Translations under genes and position numbers: made by a program | The notes under the pieces: generated by a model | The model's input: the letters and a program-made list of their open reading frames with translations, nothing else | What the model was told of the DNA's origin: nothing | The model's database searches: none | In this document: one piece after another, positions 5,906 through 11,498 of the stretch | How the letters are laid out: the number at the start of each line of letters is the position of its first letter | Numbering within the stretch: position 1 is the first letter of the stretch | Origin: Pseudomonadota bacterium | GTDB lineage: Bacteria > Myxococcota > Polyangia > Polyangiales > Polyangiaceae | Assembly: GCA_023419055.1 (NCBI GenBank) | Contig: JAEZYO010000979.1 | Span: 1-11,498, forward strand | Direction: 5' to 3' | Length of the DNA: 11,498 bases

Positions 5906-6682
5906 ATGATGCGCACCGCTTTCCCCCTGGTCGGTCTCTCGATCGCGGCCTCTCTCTTCGTCTTTGCTTGTGGAGACGACGAGGATGGCGGCGACGACGG
6001 CGCGGGAAATACCGGCAATCGACCGGAAGAGACCGGCGCGATCTGCGAGGCCGCAGACGACTGTTACCCCGACGTCGCGGAGGGCGCGATCCTGGGAGAG
6101 ATCGAATGCCTGGATCGCGTTCGAGGCGGCTACTGCACGCACAGCTGCGAGTCCGATGAAGACTGCTGCGCCGCCGAGGGCGAGTGCAAGACAGACTTGC
6201 TCCAAGTTTGCTCACCATTCGAGGCGATGGAGGGCAAGAGCTGCTTTCTGAGCTGCGAGCCCGAAGACGTGGACCGAGCGCCCGAGATCGCGGACGAGCA
6301 GGAGTTTTGTCAACGCGAGGCCAGCACCGATTTCATCTGTCGCTCGTCGGGTGGCGGCAGCCAGAACCGCAAGGTCTGCGTTCCTGGCGATTGCGGAGTC
6401 GGCGCTGGTTGCGCGAGCGCCGACGACTGCGACAGCGGGCTCGAGTGCGTGACGAGGGTGCGCGGTGGTTACTGTACGGTCCCCGGCTGCGAGAGCAACG
6501 CGGATTGCCCGGGCGACACGCTTTGCTTGGCGGCGGCGGGCGGCAACTATTGCGTGCGCCCTTGCGCCACCGCTTCCGACTGCTCCTTTTGCCGACGGGA
6601 CGGTTTTTTCGCGAGTTGTTCGGACGAGGTGACGTTCGCCGAGGACGGCACCACCGGCAGCGTGTGCGTGCCGCCCCTCTGA
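5906..6682 (+). CDS. Cysteine-rich lipoprotein with internal duplication
   Basis: 258 residues with 29 cysteines: one in a lipobox-like VFAC (Cys22) and 28 after it, an even number that suits disulfides. The signal sequence is followed by an acidic Asp/Gly spacer (GDDEDGGDDG). The body has repeated short motifs: ECLDRVRGGYCTHSCESDED at about 67-86 and ECVTRVRGGYCTVPGCESNA at about 180-199, with ADDC before each and a third looser copy (LCLAAAGGNYCVRPC). Similar 'xDxDC' Cys-rich surface proteins are frequent in myxobacteria, but I know of no assigned function. Two ATG codons are adjacent at 5906 and 5909; the choice makes no practical difference. It lies 48 bp after the HiPIP gene and 28 bp before the transporter gene, so co-transcription is possible. 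Confidence 0.88.
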   Translation: MMRTAFPLVGLSIAASLFVFACGDDEDGGDDGAGNTGNRPEETGAICEAADDCYPDVAEGAILGEIECLDRVRGGYCTHSCESDEDCCAAEGECKTDLLQVCSPFEAMEGKSCFLSCEPEDVDRAPEIADEQEFCQREASTDFICRSSGGGSQNRKVCVPGDCGVGAGCASADDCDSGLECVTRVRGGYCTVPGCESNADCPGDTLCLAAAGGNYCVRPCATASDCSFCRRDGFFASCSDEVTFAEDGTTGSVCVPPL

Positions 6683-6710
6683 GCGCGGGGTCGCCGGTGC
6701 GCGCGCGGCC

Positions 6711-7601
6711 GTGATATGCGGGCACCCCTTGTCCGACAGCACGGCTCCTCAGCACGACAAGCCGGTCGACGCGGCCCTCAGCATGGTGCTCGCGGCCTTC
6801 GCGTTCGCCGTGTTGAGCCTGACCGTGAAGCTTGCCGCGCGCTCCCTCAACGAGCCCATGGTCGTGTTCTTCCGCTGCTCGCTCAGCCTGGCCTTCATGG
6901 TCCCCTGGCTGCTCGCGATGCGGGTGCGCCCGAGCTCGCTCCGGACACGTAACGTCAGGGAACACCTGGTGCGAGCGGCCGCAGGCATGGCCGCCATGTA
7001 CTGCTTCTTCTTCGCGATCATCCACCTCGGCTTGGCCGAGGCGCTGGTGCTCAACTACGCGCTCCCGCTCTTCATCCCGCTCGTCGAACGCACGTGGCTC
7101 GGGCAGCGCGTCCCAAAAGGGATCTGGTGGCCGCTCGCGCTCGGCTTGCTGGGCCTCGTCCTGATCGTGAAGCCGGGCACGAGCATCTTCCAGCCCGCCG
7201 CCGCGGTGGGCGCGCTGGCGGCGGTGCTGGCCGCGACCGCGCAGGTCGGCGTGCGCGGCCTCACGCGGAAGGAGTCCATCTCCAACATCGTCTTTTACTT
7301 CGGCGTCTTCTCGACCGCGATCTCGGCGATCCCCGCGAGCAGGTCGTGGGTGACTCCGCCGCTCGAGCTCTGGCCCACGCTGCTCGCGATGGGTCTCTGC
7401 GCGACGTCCGCGCAGCTTCTCATGACGAGAGCCTACCGCGGGGCCCCGGCGGCACAGGTCGGCCCCTTCATCTACACCTCGGTGGTCTTCGGTGCGGGCA
7501 TCGACTGGTTCGTCTTCGACAAGCTCCCCGATCTCGCAGCTGCCGCGGGCGCTCTGTCGATCGCCGTCGCGGCGACCGTAGCGCTGCGGCTCAAGGCCTG
7601 A
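6711..7601 (+). CDS. EamA-type (DMT superfamily) membrane transporter
   Basis: A 296-residue integral membrane protein with about ten hydrophobic segments arranged as two EamA repeats (about 21-155 and 165-294). Family-typical features are EPMVVFFRCSLSL in segment 2, GLAEALVLNYALPLFIPLVE around segment 4, GLLGLVLIVKPG after segment 5, and in the second half TRAYRGAPAAQVGPFIYTSV leading to GIDWFVFDKLPD. DMT proteins export or exchange small metabolites such as amino acids, but the substrate cannot be read from sequence. The usual LGER/LGE turn is LGQR here. I report the GTG at 6711; TTG 6729 and ATG 6783 are alternatives, and no clear ribosome site decides between them. It follows the Cys-rich gene by 28 bp. 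Confidence 0.9.
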   Translation: MICGHPLSDSTAPQHDKPVDAALSMVLAAFAFAVLSLTVKLAARSLNEPMVVFFRCSLSLAFMVPWLLAMRVRPSSLRTRNVREHLVRAAAGMAAMYCFFFAIIHLGLAEALVLNYALPLFIPLVERTWLGQRVPKGIWWPLALGLLGLVLIVKPGTSIFQPAAAVGALAAVLAATAQVGVRGLTRKESISNIVFYFGVFSTAISAIPASRSWVTPPLELWPTLLAMGLCATSAQLLMTRAYRGAPAAQVGPFIYTSVVFGAGIDWFVFDKLPDLAAAAGALSIAVAATVALRLKA

Positions 7602-7638
7602 GTCGGCGCTTCTTCCTGACGCTTCGGACAATCGCGCT

Positions 7639-7681
7639 CGCCCCGCCGGGCGACTGGGATCCACGGCGTGGACGCGGGGCG
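7639..7681 (+). terminator. Nested inverted repeat after the DMT transporter
   Basis: CGCCCCGC (7639-7646) is matched by GCGGGGCG (7674-7681). Inside the loop TCCAC and GTGGA form a second small hairpin. It starts 37 bp after the transporter stop, so it could end the preceding transcript. There is no T-run. Confidence 0.35.
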
Positions 7682-7747
7682 CTTCGCAGCGTGACCGGAC
7701 GGGTCTTTCGATCTCGAGGACCTCGAAGTTGCTAGCGAAATTCGCGA

Positions 7748-7763
7748 TGGCCTCTCGGTTGCA
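7748..7763 (+). promoter_or_regulatory. Sigma-54-like -24/-12 promoter for the copy 2 lipoprotein
   Basis: TGGCCT, five bases (CTCGG), then TTGCA match TGGCAC-N5-TTGCA at 9 of 11 positions, with GG and GC exactly 12 bp apart. Transcription would begin near 7774, only a few bases before a strong AGGAGG ribosome site (7779-7784) and the GTG start at 7791. The geometry is compact and consistent. Confidence 0.55.
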
Positions 7764-7790
7764 CCGGCCGGAGCCGCGAGGAGGTCCTCA

Positions 7791-8330
7791 GTGCAAAGAT
7801 CAGTGTCATTTATCGCATTGTCCGCTGCCATCTGCCTTGCAGGCTGCAGCAAAGAGAAAGAATCCAAACCTGCCATGTCGCCCGCGTCGGGTACGCAGAC
7901 GGGCGAACGTGGGTGGACGGAGGGCTCGCCCTCCGAGTCCCCCCAGCAGGCTCCGTCGACCGGTGATACTTCGATGCAGCCGTCGGGGTCGATGGGAGAA
8001 GAGCAGGGCACCATGGATGAGCAATCCATGGGGCAGGAGCCTTCGGGCTCGATGGGCACCCGCGACCACGCGGCGATGCTCACGTCGACGCGCTGTCAGC
8101 GAGAGTTTCGCTGCGATCAGATCGGCTCGGGCAAGAAGTACCCGTCGATGGAGGTCTGTCAGGCAACCCTGCTCGCCGACGCGAACAAGGAGCTCGGTAA
8201 GTGCCCGGGCGGCATGAACCGCAAGAAGGTGCAGGAGTGTGCCGCGGCGATCGAAACCAAGGGCTGTGAAATGCCCGGCGACAGCCTCACCGAATTCGAG
8301 GAGTGTCGCACCGTCAGCCTCTGTATGTAG
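7791..8330 (+). CDS. Eight-cysteine myxobacterial lipoprotein (copy 2)
   Basis: 179 residues from GTG 7791, fixed by AGGAGG 6 nt upstream. The signal peptide is MQRSVSFIALSAAICLAGC with lipobox LAGC (Cys19). A disordered Ser/Gly/Met/Gln-rich linker (about 25-95) has PSGSMG twice. The C-terminal domain has cysteines at 102, 108, 123, 138, 150, 159, 172 and 178 and the motif REFRCDQIGSGKKYPSM. It is clearly related to the protein encoded at 3170-3655: the cysteine intervals are the same except the third (14 here, 16 there). The linkers share nothing, so only the disulfide domain is under constraint. Function unknown; I tentatively associate it with DUF6184-type proteins, from memory. It converges on the glycosidase gene. 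Confidence 0.9.
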   Translation: MQRSVSFIALSAAICLAGCSKEKESKPAMSPASGTQTGERGWTEGSPSESPQQAPSTGDTSMQPSGSMGEEQGTMDEQSMGQEPSGSMGTRDHAAMLTSTRCQREFRCDQIGSGKKYPSMEVCQATLLADANKELGKCPGGMNRKKVQECAAAIETKGCEMPGDSLTEFEECRTVSLCM

Positions 8331-8343
8331 CCACCCGCCTCGG

Positions 8344-8373
8344 CTGGGGCGCGGCCTGACCGTCGCGCTCCAG
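8344..8373. terminator. Hairpin between convergent genes
   Basis: CTGGGGCGCG (8344-8353) pairs with CGCGCTCCAG (8364-8373) over ten positions with one G-T wobble and a 10-nt loop, in the 59-bp gap between two convergent stops. A shared bidirectional terminator is the likely role. No T-tract is present. Confidence 0.5.
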
Positions 8374-8389
8374 TCGTCTACCGAGCGAG

Positions 8390-9409
8390 TCAGCGCGTCG
8401 GTTTCGCAGCAGCGAAGGTTTCACCCAGCGCGGTGATGGTTCCGGCTTCGACGAGCCCGTTGTGGGTATTCCACGGGTACCACGCGTAGCGCTCGATGCT
8501 CGGGTGTTCTTCGAACATCGCGAGCGCGGCGGAGTAGAAGTTTTCCACGACCTCGGCGTCAGGGTTGCTCTCGTGCATGCACCCCCACTCGGTGATCCAG
8601 ATCGGTCGTTGGAACTGCTCGGCCCAGTTGACGTAGCTCTCGAGCTCGTCCGCGTCGTCGCACGAGCCCGCGTTCCAGCCGTACCAGTGGATCGCCACGA
8701 AGTCGACGCGGAGACTCTGCGCTTCGACCCCCTCCATGAACTCTTCGAACCAGGCCTTGGCGTCCGCGGACGTCGCGGGGCTGCCGACGCGGATGGCCGC
8801 GTTGCTCGTGATGGAGGGCCAGAGCGCGAGCACCTCGCTGACGCTCAGGTTCGATTGATCCGTCTTGTTCGGCTCGTTGAAGCCGAGCACCGCGTCGTAG
8901 CCCGCCCCGGCGACGGACCCGAGCGCGTTCGCGACCGCCGTCGGCGTCTTCTCGTTCTTTCCGGAGATCATCGGGACGAACTCGTCCGTGTCGCAGTCGC
9001 CGGGGCTCAGCGTCCAGTTGTACCACCAAGCCACGTTCAGCCGCGTGAGGTCCGCGCACTCGGAGTTCGCGACTCCCTTGTAGGGGAGCGTCGTCGAGCC
9101 GCCGGAGCCCCCGGTTCCCGAAGCTCCGCTCACGCCTGCGTTGCCCGCCGCGCCGCCGCTTCCGCCGCTCGTGCTCGCAGAGCCGCCAGCGCTCGTAGAA
9201 CCGCCCATGCTCGTAGAACCGCCCGTGCTCGTGCTGCCGCTCGCTCCGCCGCTGCTGTTCGTGCCTGCGCTTCCTCCCGAGCTCGTGTGCTCCCCGCTAC
9301 CGCCCGAGCCTCCGCTTTCCGGTGAGCCCACCTGCGAGCTCTCTTCGCTGCACGCGAGAACCAAACCGAAGAGGGCCGCGATGCCGGCTCGCGTAGAACG
9401 ACGAGTCAT
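8390..9409 (-). CDS. GH128-like (Asl1-type) glycosidase lipoprotein
   Basis: 339 residues. The signal MTRRSTRAGIAALFGLVLAC has lipobox VLAC (Cys20). A long Ser/Gly/Thr linker (about 30-107) leads to a TIM-barrel catalytic domain (about 110-335). Family markers are LNVAWWYNW at the first strand, LGFNEPN with the presumed acid/base Glu179, AIHWYGW, the presumed nucleophile Glu274 in WITEWGC, and YAWYPW near the end. These match the Glyco_hydro_cc/Asl1-like group classified as GH128, whose known members cleave beta-1,3-glucans. An outer-membrane or surface enzyme attacking fungal or algal glucan would fit a predatory or saprophytic bacterium; substrate is inference. The gene lies 24 bp downstream of the DUF89 phosphatase on the same strand, without a clear ribosome site. 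Confidence 0.9.
   Translation of the reverse strand: MTRRSTRAGIAALFGLVLACSEESSQVGSPESGGSGGSGEHTSSGGSAGTNSSGGASGSTSTGGSTSMGGSTSAGGSASTSGGSGGAAGNAGVSGASGTGGSGGSTTLPYKGVANSECADLTRLNVAWWYNWTLSPGDCDTDEFVPMISGKNEKTPTAVANALGSVAGAGYDAVLGFNEPNKTDQSNLSVSEVLALWPSITSNAAIRVGSPATSADAKAWFEEFMEGVEAQSLRVDFVAIHWYGWNAGSCDDADELESYVNWAEQFQRPIWITEWGCMHESNPDAEVVENFYSAALAMFEEHPSIERYAWYPWNTHNGLVEAGTITALGETFAAAKPTR
9089..9322 (-). repeat. Low-complexity Ser/Gly/Thr linker coding region
   Basis: This stretch codes for imperfect repeats of GGS/GGA/TGGSTS type (for example STGGSTSMGGSTSAGGS) between the lipobox and the catalytic domain of the glycosidase. On DNA level it is an irregular array built on GCTCGTAGAACCGCC-like units. 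Flexible linkers of this sort are common in Polyangiales lipoproteins. Confidence 0.8.
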
Positions 9410-9433
9410 GGCGCGGGAGTCTACGCCCTCGGG

Positions 9434-10582
9434 TTACCGCCCAGGAACACGAAACGCCTGCACCATGGCGTGTCGCCCGTTCGTGCGCCACTCGGGATCG
9501 CGCTCGAAGAGGGTCCGAGCTCGTTCGCTCGCGACGCCCACCACGGCCTCGGACTTGAGCACGCGCAGCGCGACGGCGGAGAAGCTGGTGCACGCTGCGA
9601 CGGTCACCGGAGTATCGGGGGGCCAGTCGCGATCCTGGACGAAGCGGCGATAGTTGAGGTCGCCTTTTGCGAGTACGAGGGCCGCTCGTGAGAGGGACAG
9701 GGCGAGCTCCGGCTCGAGATCGTCGAAATGGCGCGGCTCGCCGAAGCTCGGCGCGCCTTTTACCTTCAAGCGACCAGAGGTACGCGCCGCGTCGAGGCGC
9801 TCGCCGATGCTCTTGAGCTCGGGATGGTCCAAAAACGCCTCGATGGTGCCGAGCACGTCGTTCACGACCGCGTCCGAGACGAACATCGGGCACGGTTTCG
9901 CTTGAAGGACCAGCGTGCCGGCTCCGGCTTCGAGCAGCGCGTCACCGAGCACGAGGTCCCAACAGAGCTCGAGGCCGGCGTTGTCGAGCACGAGGTGGAG
10001 CTCGCCGCCGCCACTCGTCGCGTTCGCGAGCGAGTCGAGCAGCTCGCTGCGATCGTCGACCACGTACTCGTCGCCGTCTCGAGCCGTGCCGCCGTCGAAG
10101 CGGCTGAGGTCGGCCTCGTTGCCCGCGAGTGCCCTCTCCACGAGAACGGGCAAGCGAGGCGCCCCCGAAATCGACTTCAAGGCCGCGCCCACCTCGGGCA
10201 AGGCATCGCGGAGCGCCGCGCGCTTGATCTCCGCGAAGACGTCGAGGCCCGACGAGTAGAAGTCCGCGAGCGTGTTGATGGCGAGATAGAAGCAGAGCTC
10301 CGTATCGAAGAAGGGCAGGACGGACCAGGGACGACCGAGAATGGGCCCGAGGTAGTCGCTCCAGTACTCGCTCGGCTCGGCGAAGAACTCGCTCCGCATC
10401 GGGCGCCCTTCGAGGATGTCCCGCAAGAGCTCGTCCCAGCGCGGATCGAACGCGCCGGGGTCGCCTGCGCCGGAGCGAGCCTGGGCGAGGATTTTCGGAA
10501 AGCGCTGGGTGAGCGTGAAGTAGCCCCAGCTCTTCGGGTCGCGACAACCGAGCGGAGGCGGCAACGAACTCGGGTCGTGCAT
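9434..10582 (-). CDS. ARMT1-like DUF89 damage-control phosphatase family protein
   Basis: 382 residues from ATG 10582 (MHDPSSLPPPL); the reading frame continues upstream but that part is Arg-rich antisense-like sequence. The hallmark DUF89 sites are present: LVLDNAGLELCWDLVLGDAL (metal-ligand Asp200, Asn201), the following VSDAVVND (Asp237) and KGDLNYRR (about 306-313). The N-terminal helical part contains FFDTELCFYLAINTLADF. This corresponds to the subfamily of human ARMT1 and yeast Ymr027w, which are metal-dependent phosphatases acting on sugar phosphates such as fructose-1-phosphate, also reported as carboxyl methyltransferase-like. Some bacterial homologues exist. There is no signal peptide, so it is cytosolic. 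It is probably co-transcribed with the GH128-like gene 24 bp downstream. Confidence 0.9.
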   Translation of the reverse strand: MHDPSSLPPPLGCRDPKSWGYFTLTQRFPKILAQARSGAGDPGAFDPRWDELLRDILEGRPMRSEFFAEPSEYWSDYLGPILGRPWSVLPFFDTELCFYLAINTLADFYSSGLDVFAEIKRAALRDALPEVGAALKSISGAPRLPVLVERALAGNEADLSRFDGGTARDGDEYVVDDRSELLDSLANATSGGGELHLVLDNAGLELCWDLVLGDALLEAGAGTLVLQAKPCPMFVSDAVVNDVLGTIEAFLDHPELKSIGERLDAARTSGRLKVKGAPSFGEPRHFDDLEPELALSLSRAALVLAKGDLNYRRFVQDRDWPPDTPVTVAACTSFSAVALRVLKSEAVVGVASERARTLFERDPEWRTNGRHAMVQAFRVPGR

Positions 10583-10609
10583 CGAGACCGAGCGTAGTCC
10601 ACCCGCCGC

Positions 10610-10676
10610 CCGAGTGTCGCGTAGCGCGACACTCCTCTCGACCGAGTGTCGCCGAGCGCGACGAACGCGTAGCGCG
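10610..10676. repeat. Cluster of 21-bp dyad repeats upstream of the DUF89 gene
   Basis: A 21-bp element at 10610-10630 recurs at 10642-10662 with 19 of 21 bases identical, 32 bp start to start (about three helical turns). The first copy extends to a perfect palindrome: GAGTGTCGCG (10612-10621), TAG, CGCGACACTC (10625-10634). The core CGCGTAGCGCG appears again at 10666-10676. The cluster begins 28 bp upstream of the DUF89 start codon. It may be tandem operators or a REP-like dispersed repeat. Confidence 0.75.
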
Positions 10677-10693
10677 CGGGTGGGCGTCGAGAG

Positions 10694-10725
10694 CTCGAAA
10701 GCGCCAGAAAATGCGCGCTTTCGAG
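10694..10725. repeat. Perfect 11-bp inverted repeat
   Basis: CTCGAAAGCGC (10694-10704) and GCGCTTTCGAG (10715-10725) form a perfect stem with a 10-nt loop, CAGAAAATGC. It lies between the dyad cluster and the candidate small gene at 10767. No T-run follows on either strand, so a regulatory or transcript-stabilising role is as likely as termination. Confidence 0.6.
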
Positions 10726-10766
10726 GCGAGCGCCGGCCCCGGCACGGTTCGCGCTTTAGGGCGGGC

Positions 10767-10967
10767 ATGCGGACCAGGATTCTTCCCTCCTTCTTCCTTC
10801 TCGCTTCGCTCGTCGCGGGCGTCTCTCGAGCTCAAGTTCCCGGTGAAGAGCTCGTCGAGGCGCCGGCGAGCCCGACGCCGAGCGACGCTTCGGGCCCATT
10901 GCTGACCGCTCCCAGCGCAGGCCACTCACTCGATCCAGACGTCGTCGATGTAGAGAACGGTCTCTAG
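10767..10967 (+). CDS. Candidate small secreted protein (66 residues)
   Basis: The reading frame starts at ATG 10767 after an AGGG-containing segment 6-9 nt upstream. It encodes a convincing signal peptide, MRTRILPSFFLLASLVAGV, with a likely signal peptidase I site after SRA (before QVPGEE). The mature part is a short acidic, Pro/Ser/Ala-rich peptide, with third-position G/C in its middle typical of coding sequence. The last 14 codons overlap the 3' end of the minus-strand gene at 10926-11498 (tail to tail, 42 bp), so the C-terminus DPDVVDVENGL is antisense to the end of that protein. It may be a true small secreted protein, or the remnant of a longer gene cut by a rearrangement. Without homologues I keep it as a candidate. 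If it is not a gene, 10583-10925 holds only the repeats described. Confidence 0.4.
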   Translation: MRTRILPSFFLLASLVAGVSRAQVPGEELVEAPASPTPSDASGPLLTAPSAGHSLDPDVVDVENGL

Positions 10968-11498
10968 CGGTGCGGCGGGGCCCCCTTCCGGAACTGCGTC
11001 CTTGGCGACGAGCTGCACGCCGACCTGGTTCACGATCGCGAGGTCGAGCTCGGAGACGTCGAGCTCGTAGGAGTGCCAATCGAAGTCCGCGAGCTCGGTT
11101 CCGACCACGAACTTCGACGTGTAAACGCCCCAGTTGTTGGTCTGCAGGTAGATCTGCGCGCCGTTCAAGTAGTCGAGATTGCCGGTGCCGGGGTCTTCGA
11201 CCTTGATGGCGATGTGGAGCGTGCTCCTGCCCGTCCAATCCTGGTTGAAGTTCGCTTGCGCGAGCCCGTTCACCGAGGCGCCGTAGACGCTAAAGGGCAC
11301 GGTGAGCGCGAGAGCTCCCGGGCACGACGCGCCTTCCTCGAGCGTGCGGTTGATGAAGCTGTCGCCCACCGAGCCGTTGGCCGGGTTGCCCTTGGCTTCC
11401 CAACCGCTGATCGAGCCCGGTGCCTCGAAGGTGTACGTGTTCACGACCGCCGGTTCGAGGCCCGGCGCGCCACCCCCACCACCCAGCCCACCACCCCC
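10926..11498 (-). CDS. Secreted-type protein with Gly-rich linker and CBM-like C-terminal domain (partial)
   Basis: 190 codons plus the stop are visible; the N-terminus lies beyond the right edge, and the frame is open to the last base. The visible part begins with a Gly-rich linker (GGGGLGGGGGAPGLEPAV), like those that follow lipoprotein signals in this window. A domain of about 170 residues follows (VNTYTFEAPGSISGWEAKG to ETVLYIDDVWIE). The opening 'FE-G-W', the central LHIAIKVEDPGTG and QIYLQTNNWG segments and the ending YIDDVWIE are the usual outline of a jelly-roll carbohydrate-binding module or related beta-sandwich. Only one cysteine is present in the domain. I cannot name the family, and any catalytic part would lie upstream, outside the window. 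Confidence 0.8.
   Translation of the reverse strand, partial: GGGGLGGGGGAPGLEPAVVNTYTFEAPGSISGWEAKGNPANGSVGDSFINRTLEEGASCPGALALTVPFSVYGASVNGLAQANFNQDWTGRSTLHIAIKVEDPGTGNLDYLNGAQIYLQTNNWGVYTSKFVVGTELADFDWHSYELDVSELDLAIVNQVGVQLVAKDAVPEGGPAAPLETVLYIDDVWIE

Noticed and set aside
6333..7664. 443-codon minus-strand frame opposite the Cys-rich and transporter genes
   Set aside because: Strongly Arg/Asp/Glu/His-biased product typical of antisense frames; the plus strand encodes a clear ten-segment membrane protein.

Overview
This is a high-GC bacterial chromosomal stretch that looks like Myxococcota, probably Polyangiales (Sorangium/Sandaracinus/Labilithrix-like). The reasons are strongly G/C-biased third codon positions, a very high density of predicted secreted lipoproteins, Ser/Gly- and Pro-rich linkers behind lipobox cysteines, Cys-rich secreted proteins, and a GTG-started TPR protein of a type I associate with this group. 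This assignment is inference from protein style. No rRNA, tRNA, CRISPR, transposase or integrase was seen.

Layout, left to right. 1-592 (-): N-terminal part of a TPR protein running off the left edge. 797-2011 (+): threonine ammonia-lyase (ilvA type with ACT domain), the only clear biosynthetic enzyme. 2170-3111 (+): lipoprotein with nine tandem 24-residue MORN_2/YwqK-type repeats. It converges on 3170-3655 (-), a small lipoprotein with an eight-cysteine C-terminal domain. 3808-4455 (-): lipoprotein with a Pro-rich repeat tail, divergent from a plus-strand run. That run is a membrane-anchored diheme cytochrome c (4577-5491), a Tat-exported HiPIP-like iron-sulfur lipoprotein (5549-5857), a 29-cysteine lipoprotein (5906-6682) and an EamA/DMT transporter (6711-7601). 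7791-8330 (+): a second member of the eight-cysteine lipoprotein family. It converges on a minus-strand pair, an ARMT1-like DUF89 phosphatase (9434-10582) followed by a GH128-like glycosidase lipoprotein (8390-9409). 10767-10967 (+): candidate 66-residue secreted peptide, overlapping tail to tail with 10926-11498 (-), the C-terminal part of a secreted protein with a Gly-rich linker and a CBM-like beta-sandwich domain.

How the genes may work together. The cytochrome and the HiPIP are adjacent, co-directional and both directed to the cell envelope, so an electron-transfer pair is a reasonable inference. The DUF89 phosphatase and the glycosidase lie 24 bp apart on one strand and are probably co-transcribed. 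At least seven proteins here have lipoprotein-type signal peptides, so most of the window serves the envelope.

The most unusual signals are these: (i) two paralogous eight-Cys lipoproteins about 4 kb apart, each preceded by a correctly spaced sigma-54-like -24/-12 element; (ii) a C-x4-C-H haem motif in the first domain of the cytochrome; (iii) a cluster of near-identical 21-bp dyad repeats plus a separate perfect hairpin upstream of the DUF89 gene; (iv) a possible small secreted peptide whose 3' end is antisense to its neighbour. I do not see a complete novel defence or biosynthetic system.
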